In this document: piece after piece, positions 35,341 through 46,648 of the stretch
Position numbering within the stretch: position 1 is the stretch's first letter
Layout of the letters: each line of letters begins with the position of its first letter
DNA from: Garcia nutans
Taxonomy: Eukaryota > Streptophyta > Magnoliopsida > Malpighiales > Euphorbiaceae
DNA length: 64,000 bases
Reading direction: 5' to 3'
Assembly: GCA_947685225.1 (NCBI GenBank)
Contig: CANTUV010000062.1
Coordinates: forward strand, 13,102,501-13,166,500
Translations under genes and position numbers: made by a program
The notes under the pieces: generated by a model
Database searches by the model: none
What the model was told of the DNA's origin: nothing
What the model saw: the letters and a program-made list of their open reading frames with translations, nothing else

Positions 35341-36780
35341 TGAATGATCTGAAACTTTAGTGAAAGAGAGTGAAAAGCATTAAGACTTAATTTTTGATGA
35401 GATGGTTGAGGTTTTGGGTTTTGGACCCGGTTCGAGTTCTGGACTCAAAAATGATTCTAGGTTCTAGACCTAAGAAAAATTTGGGTTTTGGACCCGGTTC
35501 GAGTTTTGGACTCAAGGATAATTCTAGGTTCTCGACCTAAGAAAAATTTGGGTTCTGGACTCGGTTTGAGTTATGGACTCAAGGATAATTCTAGGTTCTC
35601 GACCTAAGGAAAATTTGGGTTCTGGACTCGGTTTGAGTTCTGGACTCAAGGATAATTCTAGGTTCTCAACCTAAGAAAAATTTGGGTCCTGGACCCGAGC
35701 TAAGTTTTGGAATTAGAAGAGATTCTAGGTTCTGGACCTAAGGGAAAAATTTGGGTTCTAGACCCGGTTTGAGTTCTGGACTCAAGGAAGATTCTAGGTT
35801 CTGGACCTAAGGAAGATTTGGGTTCTGGACCTAAAAGGTTTGAATACTTGATCCTAAACTGGATTTGGATACTCGATCCTAACTGGATTTGGATACTCAA
35901 TCCTAAATTAGATTGGGATACTCGATCTAAACTGGATTTGGATACTCGATCCTAAATTGGGCTCGGATACTCGATCCAAAACTTGATTTGGATACTCGAT
36001 CCTAATTGGATTTGGATACTCGATCCTAAATCGAATTTGGGTACTTGGACCCCAGATTGAATTTGATTTGGGTACTTGGATCCGAGATTAGATTTGATTT
36101 GGGTACTTGAACCCGAAATTTATTTGATTTGGGTACTTGGACCCGAGATTGATTGAATTTGGGTACTTGAACCCGAGAATGGGTGCTTGGACTCGAGATT
36201 GGGTACTTGGACCCGATCTTGAATTGATTTGGGTACTTAGACCCGAGATTGGGTGCTTGGACCCGAGATTGATTTGATTTGGGTACTTGGACCTGAGAAT
36301 GGGTGCTTGGACCCAAAATTGGGTTCTTGGACCCGAGATTGAATTGATTTGGGTACTTGGACCCGAGATTGGGCACTTGGACCCGAGATTGGATACTTGG
36401 GCCCGATCTTGAATTGATTTGGGTACTTGGACCCGAGATTGGGTGCTTGGACCTGAGATTGATTTGATTTGGGTGCTTGGACCCAAGAATGGGTGCTTGG
36501 ACTCGAGATTGATTTGAATTTGGATTATGGTTTTTCACCCTCAAAATGGATCTTCATCCTTTGAGATCGGGTCTTCATCCTTGAAAATGAATCTTCATCT
36601 TTTGACATCGGGTCTTTACAATTAAAAAAAATGGATCTTCATCCTTTGAGATCGGGTCTTCACCCTTGCAAATGGATCTTCATCCTTTGAGATTGGGTCT
36701 TTACCCTTGAAACATGGGTCTTTATCCATTAGAGGTCGGGTCTTTACCCTGGCTTCAGCTCTTTTAGCTGGATTAGTCTT
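35341..36780 (-). repeat. Hypervariable 3' UTR tandem-repeat region
   Basis: Four repeat types follow one another: GGTTCTGGACCTAAGG with ACTCAAGGATAATTCTA (35420-35840), GATACTCGATCCTAAACTGG (35845-36030), GGGTACTTGGACCCGAGATT with a longer form (36030-36520), and CTTCATCCTTTGAGATCGGG (36540-36760). Overlapping frames of 172 and 132 codons on the minus strand (36026-36544, 36088-36486) arise because the repeat lacks stops. They consist of S-K-Y-P and G-P-S-T-Q-I repeats and are not regarded as genes. Confidence 0.85.
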
Positions 36781-39242
36781 TTGTCTTTTGCATCTTCATT
36801 CTTTTGAGAGTTCTAATGTTCTATTCTTTTGTTCTTCCTTTTTACAAAGATTTAGCTATTTTTTAATTGGACCTTATATCCTCTCCTTGCCCCCCCCCCC
36901 CTGTGTGGCAAAATATTTGTAAGTCAGTTTAAAAATATTTGGTATATAAACTCAAAAAATTTAAAAGGAGAAACTTTGCCCCTGTGTAGGCTCAAACCAA
37001 AGATTTTATCCATGCAAGCTTTGATTGATGTTTTTCTTGTCTAGTTCTTTGCATAAGCATGCATTTCTTCTCTTTGCAAAGTGACTGGGCCTTCCACAAG
37101 CGAATAGGCTTTCCATGCCCCCTTGATTCAATATCTACTTTTGATTCTTTAATTCGCAGGGTGTTTGCTGTTCATTAAGACAAGAAATTGCGATGTAATA
37201 TGCTCATGTATGCATGATATGCATGAATGATACTTACAGTCGTTTCATCAACTCACAGACTGAGGTGATTAGCAGAAGTGTTCTCATTGGTTCTTTTTTA
37301 ACGCTCATTCAAGTCTCGCATTGGAATGATTGAAAGCTTTGCATTTGTGGCTTTTATCTTCAAGATGATGAAAACATGAGTGGTGGAGACCCTAAGCAGC
37401 AGAGTCAAGGATGTATCCGTTTCCAACTATATTTCAGTATGACCTTGCCAATAATCATTTCCTTTGCCCAATGTGTCCTTTGGAGGTTCAACATACTTCC
37501 CTTAACTTGAAGGCTTTGTATGACAAAACTTTTTTTTATTTGAATTTTTGAATTTAATTTTGAAATCAAATGTTGGCTTTGCCAAATTAATGTCAATGTA
37601 CCTCAGGACTTGATTTTTTCAAATTGACATATCTATAACATGACAACCCTAGTTACCGTACTAAACTCGGGAATCAATTATATTTAAGCAAGAATTGTTG
37701 CACTTCAGATAGGCACATACACATTACTTGGCCAAAGGTCTCATTTGAGTTTAAATATTGTGTATCTCATATGCATGCTTATCCAAACTATCTCCACTAA
37801 TAGACTCTGCCTATCAAGATAGATCAACAGGTCTTTGATAGGTTTGAAATGGGGTCTATAAGGGACACAGGTTTAAGTGAAGGCCATTTTGAGATTGGAG
37901 CTGGTGTGACACAATGGACAAACTTCACACTACAAATTTCTTGTTTGAACTTTAGGCAATTGGGAGCAATCTTTCTAGACTCCAAGTTCCTTCTATCTTC
38001 TTGGCATTAATCTGGATCTTGGTTAGGATAGTCTTTGCCCTTGCAAAAAGTTTGGTTCCTAGATTTATTTCTTTTCTTCTTCTCCCTTTTCTTTCTTTTT
38101 ATTATCATTTTGTTCTTCTTTCTTGTAGGACTATCAAGTACAGAACTTTCAAGAACTGGATGGTCTTTCTCCTTTTCCTTTGATTTTGATCGAATCTTTA
38201 GTTGAGTTGGACCAATTCAAGTCAAACCATCCTTATAAACCAAATGGAAGCCTTTTGTTGTCTTAGGTAAAAGAGAACTCAGTTGGCTTTTTGAACCGCC
38301 TTTTTAGGTTTTATCTTTTTTCCTTTCTTTTTTTCCTTTTCTTTTCTTTTCCTTTCTTTTCTTTTTCTTTTGTCCTTTTTGTTTTCCTTTCTTTTTTTTT
38401 TTGGTTCTAGCTCTAAAAGAATTGTCTTGTTTGTACCAACTTGGGCTTCCAATAATGGATGAGTGGAGTGACATAAATCTTCTTTAACAGGGATAAATCA
38501 TTTGTTACTCTGATATTGTCTTGATATATTGGAGATATTAAGGGAACTTAAACTACCCTTATGGTTTTGAGAACATCCACTATCCTTATGGTCTTGAGAA
38601 CTTCAACTATCTTTATGGTCTTGAGAATTTCAACTATCCTCATGGTCTTGAAAATATCAACTATCCTTATAGTCTTGACTAATCATTGCTTTCTTTGATC
38701 TTCTTTCTTCTTCATAAGACTTGTCAAAAGTATCACAACAGCTCAGGGCAGGTTGCTGGGGTTATATGCCAATGAAAAGAAAGCTAAAATTTTATGAAGG
38801 TTCAAAGGGACAACTAGGGATTGATATTTAATAAGGTGGATACTAGTTGTTGGCTAACCAAATAATGCCTAGATCATTTCTCCCTTAAATAAGCAGAGTT
38901 CAATTTCACCTCGAAATTTTGTCAAAGCATGTTCTAAGACTGACTAGGACCTAGACAAAGGTAATTATGCAGGAGCCCTCTCTAAGTAAGCATACACAAT
39001 TCAATGCTATAAAGCAATTCCCTCACCTAGTAAAGTCATTCAAGTCATGATGCATAAATATATTAATTCATGAATTATCAAGCTAGATTCCTCATCGATT
39101 GAACACTAAGATGATCAAAGACCAACAAATTTTTTTATGAAAGTAATTTATTCAAGCAACTTTAAATTTAAAAAACACGATAGTTCCAATTAAAGGAAGT
39201 AAAATTGAAAAGCAACATTCAAGCTAAGGAAAGTTCATTGAA
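36781..39242 (-). other. Non-coding region between repeats and gag
   Basis: 36781-37975 is the shared unique 3' UTR (poly-C at 36890-36901). 38318-38402 is an almost pure C/T tract on the plus strand. 38554-38690 holds five 27-bp tandem units with CTTATGGTCTTGAGAA. No pol-like motif occurs in any frame, although pol belongs here in complete relatives. Confidence 0.75.
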
Positions 39243-40628
39243 TTAGGCTTCTTTTCCTTTCACATCTTCAATATCCCCATTTTGAAAAGATGATAAAACA
39301 AAATCTTCTTCTAGTCCTTTTCCCACCATGAAGGTCGCCGGTGGAGGTGCTCTCCCAAACTTAGGCAGAGGGTTGTTCTTGGTATTGGGCTTATCCGGGT
39401 CGGATAGCTTACCACTATCAATTAAGTCTTGAATCTCATGCCTTAGACGAGCACATTTATCCGTTTCATGCCCTCGCATTTGATGAAATTGACAAAAGGC
39501 CTCGGCATTGAAGTTTGGTGGCAATAGATTATGTAAAAGTCGAGGAGCTAACGGTTGTAACAACCCTTTCTTTTGCAGCTTGCTAAAAACCTAAGATAGA
39601 GGCTTCCCCATATTTGAAAATTGTCTTTTATTTCCTTGACCGGTTACATTAACATCAACTTCTTTTTGTGTGCTTTGATTTTCGGACTGGTAATTCCCTT
39701 TCTCATTCCTTTTTATTGAAAAGCAATTCTTCTCTCTTTTCCACTCTTCAATTTGCAGACCAGCTTAGAGAAGACCTTTGAAATCCCTTATAAGGGTGTG
39801 AGACATCTTTTCATGGAGATTGGGCAAAACACCTCTCATGATCATCCTTATTTGATCAGATTCATCGGCCCTTTTCTTAAGCAAAGCGGCCTTGTTTCTC
39901 CATCGCTTCACATAGTCCACAAAATTCTCATTTGGCCTTTGCCTTATGGACTCCACTTCCATTAAGGTAACTTCTAACTCAACATTATATCCATATTGTT
40001 GGATGAAGGCTTTGTAAAGTAGATCCCAACTCCTTTGTGTTCCATCATCTAAGGTATTGAACCAATTTTGGACAACAGGGTCCAATGAGAGCATAAAGTA
40101 CCTTAAGGTTTGAGCCTTAGTAGCTCGGGCAGACTGCATAGCAGTGATATACTACTTCACATGGAGATGAGGATTTTCAGTACCATTGTATCTAGAAAAG
40201 GATGGCATCTTAAATTTATAAGGGACCTCTTCATCTTGTTCAAATAGTTTGTCGATCTCAGACATCTCTTTGGTTTTCAGCTTCTTCTCAAATTTCTTTT
40301 CTAAATCAGCAATCATCTTTTCAACATTGGATGTCTCAGTCTTTTCAATAGTTGCCTTCTCAACAACCCTTGGCTCCTTTTTATCTTGAAGATCTTTGTA
40401 GTATTGAGCCCAATCATCATCATCAATGATCACCTTATCATCATCAAAAGCTACTTCATCAGCTTTAGCCTTCCCCTTGACTTTCTTGGTGCTAGCAGAT
40501 GCTTCGACATGGTTTCCTAAAATTGCAGCTAGTTGATTCTTTATGGTCTCGGCCATGGCCTCTTTGATCTCTTCCATTTTGGCACTGAGGGCTTCATCCA
40601 CCATCCTTTGAATTTGTTCGGGATCCAT
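39243..40628 (-). pseudogene. Gag of the Ogre/Tat-like element, three nonsense codons
   Basis: One uninterrupted frame of 462 codons runs from ATG at 40628-40626 (protein begins MDPEQIQRMVDEALS) to a stop at 39243, broken only by stops at 40152, 39765 and 39591 and by no frameshift. The N-terminal part is acidic and lysine-rich with coiled-coil character. The capsid domain (about 40130-39770) has LDPVVQNWFNTL, YKAFIQQYGYN and FVDYVKRWRNKA, matching retrotransposon gag. The nucleocapsid has a CHHC knuckle CQFHQMRGHETDKC (about 39500-39460) followed by LRHEIQDLIDSG. The stop at 39591 sits where a Q codon is expected, as does the one at 40152. Gag alone is kept; no enzyme follows. Confidence 0.9.
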
Positions 40629-41800
40629 TATTTTTGGTAAGTAAGTGATTGAGTCGTTGCTAGATACCTCATCTCCTGCGTAGGTCAGATTGTCGTAAGC
40701 TTTTAAACTATCATAATCCAGGGTTGTGAGCCAGAAAGGATCAATGATATGAGATGCAAATGTATGCATGTATGTATGTATGCACAAACAATAGACAAAT
40801 AAGGATAATTAGGACATTCCTTTTAACCTTATAACATCCACATACGAATGGCGAGTCTCTTTTCCTAGGTATATGGTTAACAAAATACCAACATAGGGTA
40901 TCTTGCTTTCGAATAATTCCCTCGGACGTTTCAACCAATAGTTATATTTTTCAAAATGGAAATCAATCCATGATAATTCCTATTAATTAGGTTTTAATCC
41001 ATTCAACCAACTATAGTAGCTTTTATGCTATATTGGATTAAAATGAAATTAAGAGGTTTATTATAAATAGATTTCTCACTTGAAAAAGGTAACTAATGAT
41101 TCATGCCAAAAACAAGCCCATGGTTAATTTATTCTTAGTGTAAACTAGGCCCACAATTGATTTTTGGTATCTCATAATTGACCTAAATATTTTTGCAAGC
41201 TCTTTGTAAGAAAAGGCTGGGTGAAAATAGTTTTGTTTCTAAGCCCATTGTAAAAGATTTTAGAAAAATGGATTTTGGGCTTAGTATTTGGGCCATGGGC
41301 CAAAGAATTTTTGATTTGTTTTTAGAAAAGTCTTATGTCCAAAGACCATCATGAAAAATTTTGAAAATAGCTTTGGTCTTTTGGACTTTAAAGAAAAGTT
41401 TATTTTGAGCTTACAATACACTTAGGTCATATTAGAAAAAGAACAAACCAAATAAGCCATGATTTAAGCCAAGATGAATTAACCATAGTCAAACAACATG
41501 CATTTGGGGGTAAAACCTAAGGAAAGTAACTAGGCCAATTACATGAGCTTTAGTCTTTGGGTAAAAAGGCTTAGGTTCCCATAGCAAGTATATACCAAAT
41601 GGTACGAGGCTATGAGTGGTTATGCCATGCTCAATCTCCATACCTTGAGTGAAAGTATGGTATCCCTCACATAACACAACACGGGTAACATGGGCGTCCT
41701 AACTCACGCACACGATGCAATCTAAGATGATGCAATGGATAATATCGTTATAAGAAAGAATAGAATAATATAAAGACCAACAGAATCAACTTCTCTTATC
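40629..41800 (-). other. 5' leader of the gag-only element
   Basis: 1.17 kb of untranslated sequence between primer site and gag. Short frames (40741-40938, 41489-41677) lack any recognisable motif. A TGTATGTATG run sits at 40763-40782 on the plus strand. Confidence 0.6.
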
Positions 41801-41816
41801 CCAAGTGGAGTCGCCA
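41801..41816 (-). other. Primer binding site, Ogre/Tat (tRNA-Arg) type
   Basis: TGGCGACTCCACTTGG on the minus strand, 1 nt after the 5' LTR end. This word is characteristic of Ogre/Tat elements, for which tRNA-Arg is reported as the primer. Confidence 0.8.
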
Positions 41817-41817
41817 C

Positions 41818-43993
41818 TGTGAGCGGGGATTTTTGCCCCCACTCCTGGTGGAATAGTTCTTACGACTTCGGCACTGTTTAGGCTCAGGGCCTTAGAGAAC
41901 ACGGACGGGCCGGGAAAATAGAGTCGCCACCCGGACGGGCCGGGAAAAAAGAAAGGGGTGGATGACTCGATTCCTAAGGAATCCCCAACCCCTTAATGGG
42001 TTCGAAAAGTTGGGTACGTTTGGGGAAGGTGAGAAATGGCCCAGCACCCCCACAATGCCCGGTTCATTGGAACCGGCCTCCTTTACAGGTCTTAATATTA
42101 TAAAATTCTTAAATATAACAACATTATCCATATTACACATAATAATTAAAAGAAAGCATCATTATATTAAAATCAAAGTGATGTCCAAACAAAGCAAAAA
42201 AATGGACACCCATCCAAGGATGGAAACATGTCCTTACATCACATGCCTAGATAGGAAACCCACCAAAAGGTAGAAACATGCCCTTTACATAGGTTCTAAA
42301 ATAGAAAAGCAAATTAAATTACATGATATTTAACTATTGAGGTACCCACTAAGTGGAAACATACCTCTTACAACATTTGGAAGTCTAAACAAATTGATAA
42401 AATAAATAACCATTCACCATAAATAAATCATTCATCAAAGCTATAAAATAAACATCCATCCATGATAAATTAAATAAATCAAGTATTGAAATTAAATAAA
42501 TTAAAGCATAAGAGATAAATCAAAGCATAATCAAGTATAGAATTAAATAAAGCAAATAAAAGTCCAATTATAGCTACTGTGACTTTTTATGGAATTAAAA
42601 TAGATTAGGGATTTTATATTTTAAAAGGTTGGTAGGACTCTTTGATTAACTAAATTAATATTTGAATGGTGAAATCATGAAACTTGGGTTTTAGACACTT
42701 TAAAATACTTTTGATTCATGGTTTTAAATGATGATTTCAAGCTACTGTGTAAAATTTAAAGTATTTATGTTTTATGGTTTTTAATGTTTTAAAGGATTAA
42801 AGTTTTAGAAAAAATTAAGGTTTAAGATTTTAAAGGAGTTAGAGTTTAATATTTTAGGTTTAGAAGTTGAATTAGGGTTTTAGTGTTTTAGAATTAGGGT
42901 CTCGGGTGATGAATTTGAATTAGGATTTAGAAAGACAATTTGATGATTTCATGAGGTTTTATGAATTTAAACAAACGGATTAAAGTTTTTATAAATAGAA
43001 AAGATGTTTTTTAAGGTTTTTTGAATGAAATAGAACCTAGTTTAAAATTTTGAAAGAAACAGAATCAAATTTTGGTTTTGTTGAAAAATATGTTTATTTA
43101 AGGTTTTAAGATTTTGAAGAGGTAAAAATAATAATTTTAAGTCTTTTTGGAAAATAAAGTAACGTATTAGTACTTTTAACTTTGGAAAAACTAAATTAAA
43201 GTTCTAAGGTTTTTGATTTAAAAAATAAAATTTCATAGATTATGCTACTGTGAAAAAAAAAAGAAATTAGAATCTCATACCTCCTTTTGTTGATTCTCCA
43301 AAAATAACTCTTCTTGGATGAATAAGAACAAAGACAATTGCTGACTTTGAATTGCTTAAATCGTATCTCTGCTATTCTAGAAAAGAAGAAATTGAATTGC
43401 TCCTTTTCCTTCCCTGATTTGGTTTCAAATTTTCAAGTCTCTGCCAATTTTCGGTTCCCCATAATTTAATTGCCTTTGGTCCTTATTTATAGTGGTTTGA
43501 TGTGGTTTATTCTTACTTAATCACGACAAGTAATATTAATAAAAAAAGAAGCCAAAACCTAATTGAATTAGGTTTTAAAAAATTTGCGTCGGAAAAATTG
43601 CGCTGCCAAAAAAAATTGCCGCAGGAAAAAATGCGCTTGCGAAAAAAATCTGCCTCAGAAAATTGCTGTAGGGGCGGGCTGCGGGCGAAATAGTCACGCT
43701 ATTTTGATCGCAGGAAAATCCTGCGAGGGAAATCGACAAGCTATTTCGCCCGTAGGAAATTCCGGCGAAAATGCCCCCGGGACGATTTTTTCATCGCCGA
43801 TTTTTTCGACTCGGGTTTTTTATTTTTATTTTTTGACTTTTATTTGTTTATTTTTATTTTTTATTAATAAAAATTAGATACTAAAGCAAAAAATTATTTA
43901 ACAAAAATTATTTTGGACCAATTAGACAACAAAAATTATTTTAGACTAAATAAAACATTTTGGACAAATTGGGTCAAAAATTAAGGGTCGACA
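41818..43993 (-). repeat. Ogre/Tat-like 5' LTR, copy 6 (2176 bp)
   Basis: Starts TGTGAGCGGGG, ends GGGTCGACA. The hairpin array at 43585-43790 is a diverged version of 34860-35100. A short extra copy of CGGACGGGCCGGGAAAA near 41904-41950 distinguishes it from the 3' LTR. Confidence 0.92.
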
Positions 43994-44128
43994 AGGGTTC
44001 CTGGTATTTCTTGAGAGAGAGTCAGGTATCCAAGATTAAATTTCTGGTTGTCAAATCGCATAGAAGTTCTCGGCTCTCACCATGTGCATACCCAATGCTT
44101 TGTCTTGATCTGCTTAACCTGGGACCAG
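43994..44128 (+). pseudogene. PMD gene, exon 2, right part (with duplication copy)
   Basis: 43994-43998 is the second AGGGT. From 43999 the frame continues VPGIS, meets TGA at 44012, then reads on as RYPRLNFWLSNR and LTWDQ to 44128, a PMD-like pattern. The expected GT donor is degraded: after ACCAG comes TATACT, as if one G had been lost. Confidence 0.7.
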
Positions 44129-44178
44129 TATACTTTAAAATTTATATAAAAGTTCACTTACCTTATGTCATTTTGTAG

Positions 44179-44504
44179 GTGAATTTGGCATGGTGGAACA
44201 CAAAAGAGCTGACAAACTGGACTTCCTCCATGAATGCCGCACTGCCTTTTCAACATACCTGCCGAGTCATTGTCGACCCTGTGTCTAGTGGCTGGTTTCT
44301 CGGAGAGAGAGTATATGAGTGGTTTCTTAGTCCCGAGCAGAGGAGGATCCCGATTCATTGCCCAGAGTATACCTTAAATATCACATTAATGCCAGAGAAT
44401 GCATGCTGGTTGGCTCGGCACAGTTATGATGTTGAAATCTTTCTCTATCTACCGATTGCATCTTATACCCAGTTTATTGAAATTGGGCTTTTGAACTTTG
44501 ACGT
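44179..44504 (+). pseudogene. PMD gene, exon 3, left part
   Basis: After acceptor TTTTGTAG (44171-44178) the frame reads VNLAWWN, QHTCRVIVDPVSSGWFLGER and PLAR-type motifs near WLARHSYDVEIF, ending in FDV at GACGT (44500-44504). The open frame that appears to run on to 44529 enters the LTR and is artificial. Confidence 0.75.
44500..44504. other. Target-site duplication GACGT, left copy
   Basis: Identical to 53683-53687; brackets the element 44505-53682. Confidence 0.95.
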
Positions 44505-45356
44505 TGTAATATCCCAATGTATGCCCTAGAAGTTTTTAATATTATTGTTGTTTTAATTGGATTGAATGTATATGATAATTTGAAAGAGAAAGAATTTTTA
44601 AAGGAAGTGTATATGTTGCATATATGGTAGTATAAATAACATACACATAAGTCAAAAGGGATGGTCAATGGAAGAGGATATTTATTTGTAATATGTGAAA
44701 TTACTTAAATGGGCATATGAGTGACAAGAGTTAAGTTTAAATGGATGAGGGCATTTAAGTAATTGTCGTGTTAGAATTGCATGGTGGAGATTTAAAGAAG
44801 AAGAGAAGTTTGACTTGTCATTATTTCTTTTCTTCTCTTCTCTTTTGGTGTGGCCGGCTATCAAAGGAAATGGAGAGGAAGAGAGGTGTTCTAAGTTCTA
44901 AACACCAAATTGAAGGGAGAATCAAAGGATTAAGTTGGAGATTTGTGAAATTTCTTCAATTGAGGTAAGTACTCTCTTGTTTTCCTTGGTTATTTGTGAA
45001 GTTGTGTTTGAGATGAGTTATGATTTGTTGGTATTATGATTAAGTGTGTTTGAGATGTGTTTATAAGTGTTGAAATTGATTGTAAGTTACAAAGTTAAAT
45101 TGTTGTTGGTTTTGGTTTGAATATGGTAAGTTAAGTGGATGTGGATATTGAAAGAATAAGAATGATGTTGGTTTTAGGGTTTTGAAGTGGTATGTGTTTA
45201 AATGTATTGTTAATGTATTGTTAATGTGATTGTTGTGATGAACATGTAAAATAAGTGTTAAAGACATTGATTATATTCATTTGAATAAGGTTATGTTGTG
45301 TATAATGTGTTTTAATTCAATCAAAAGAGATTTGGCCATGTTTAGGGTTTTTGTTC

Positions 45357-45606
45357 ATGGGAGACACGGCCAAACTAAGGAGGAGACACGGCCAAAACTA
45401 AAGATTTTTGGGAGACACGGCCAATTTTAAGGAAATTTGGTCGTGTTGGATGATTTTTGGAGAGACACGGCCACTGGCTTGGCCGTGTCCCTTGCCCATG
45501 TTTGCCACTGCCTGATTTTTGTTGAGAGACACGGCCGTGTCCCTTGCCCATGTCTGCCTCGGTTGATTTGGTGTTGAGAGACACAGCCACAAGCTTGGCC
45601 GTGTCC
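45357..45606. repeat. ACACGGCC/GGCCGTGTC array
   Basis: Eight or more copies of GAGACACGGCC or its complement GGCCGTGTCCCTTG in 250 bp. The copy in the second LTR is at 51589-51838. Frames of 71 and 89 codons on the minus strand come from this repeat alone. Confidence 0.85.
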
Positions 45607-46295
45607 CTTGAGTGTGTTGGCTACTGTGATGGTTCTTTGCTCTTTTTGTATTGATGAGATTGAACATACATTTGATGATACTATATGAACAAGGTTATGT
45701 TTTATGCATTGTGAATCTTGTAAATGGTGATGTGTTATATAAATAATGTACTTTGTAATGTTACATCAAAGATGCTATATGTAAAATGTGAAGGAGATGA
45801 TGAAGTAATTGATTATGTATAGCTTGATGGGAGTAGTTCTTGAGGTAAGTACAAACTTACCTAGATGCATTCTTTTATATGAGTTTGAGATTTAAAACAA
45901 TGTTAATTAATTTATTATGTTGTTAATATAATGTGATAAGTATTATGACTTGTATAGTGTGAAAGAGACGAGGATCATTCAAAAATGTATGTACAATGCA
46001 ATTTATTATGATAAATACTTTTATGATGAATTACCTGAATGTAAATTGAAACATAAAGAGATGTGAAACTAATGTTCTGAGTTATAATGATATGTTTGTT
46101 TAGTTAATGTAATTGAGGTTGTATATTATATGATGATTCAAATGAGATATGAAGCCATTGTGATTGGCTATGATAACACAAATGTGATGTGAAGCCATTG
46201 TGATTGGCTATGACGATTCAATAGAAAGACATAAGGCATGTTTGCCTAATTGATGATGAGAATTGAGAATGAAATTGATAAATGAATTGTGTAGC

Positions 46296-46648
46296 TAATG
46301 TGTTATTCCATTTTCAGAGTTTGTTGTTGGTGGCATGCCTAATATTAGTAACAATCTCTTGAAGTTAGGTTGGGCTTGATCCTTGATGCCAAGTTGGGTA
46401 GAAGTTTAACATGTTTTACTCCCCTTGAAGCTTGGTTGGGTCTAGTCCTTGAAGCCTAATTGAGATGTTACAACCCTTGAAGCTAGGTTGGGTTGGTTCT
46501 TGAAGCCAAGTTGGGTTGATACTTAGCATGCTTTGTTCCCCTTGAAGCTTGGTTGAACCTAAATCCTTGAAGCCTAGTTGGGTCTATGATAATGATAAAT
46601 GTGATAACAAAACCAAAGCATTAACTCTGAAAATTGAATGGCATATTA
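46296..46648 (+). repeat. Inverted-repeat-bounded LTR cassette (353 bp)
   Basis: Arms 46296-46321 and 46623-46648 are complementary at 22 of 26 positions (core TTTTCAGAGTT/AACTCTGAAAA). The interior is an array of CCTTGAAGC(C/T)...GTTGGG units not found in the other families' cassettes. The second LTR has the same at 52528-52880. Confidence 0.85.

Larger units (their letters stand above)
33116..43993 (-). mobile_element. Ogre/Tat-like element with gag but no pol (10,878 bp)
   Basis: On the minus strand: 5' LTR 43993-41818, primer site 41816-41801, leader, gag 40628-39243, long non-coding region, tandem-repeat 3' UTR, polypurine tract 35340-35327 and 3' LTR 35326-33116. It is flanked by perfect AGGGT duplications. 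No protease, RT, RNase H or integrase is present in any frame, so movement needed enzymes from another element. The two LTRs agree closely over long stretches (for example 33900-34500 against 42560-43200), so insertion was fairly recent. The primer site TGGCGACTCCACTTGG resembles the tRNA-Arg site described for Ogre/Tat elements. Confidence 0.9.

Noticed and set aside
36026..36544. Overlapping open frames of 172 and 132 codons on the minus strand, plus similar ones at 15975-16585 and 5001-5210, with S-K-Y-P and G-P-S-T-Q-I repeats.
   Set aside because: They exist because the tandem unit has no stop in two frames. Unit lengths vary, frames shift between units, and the zone is the 3' UTR of the element.
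38554..38690. CRISPR-like array.
   Set aside because: The 27-bp units are adjacent without unique spacers, in a plant retrotransposon; it is a minisatellite.
41801..41816. tRNA gene fragments at the primer sites (7148, 24051, 41801, 47458, 57591).
   Set aside because: Only 16-18 nt complementary to tRNA 3' ends are present, without cloverleaf or internal promoter boxes.
44179..44529. A single 116-codon gene.
   Set aside because: The true exon ends at the GACGT duplication (44504). The last residues are read from the inserted LTR, and the real continuation is at 53688.
45061..45267. Histidine- and asparagine-rich minus-strand frames in LTRs (45061, 46790, 51293, 53022, 54356, 55923, 61104, 62655).
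   Set aside because: Composition follows the AT- and GT-rich LTR. Paired copies match only because the two LTRs are identical by origin.
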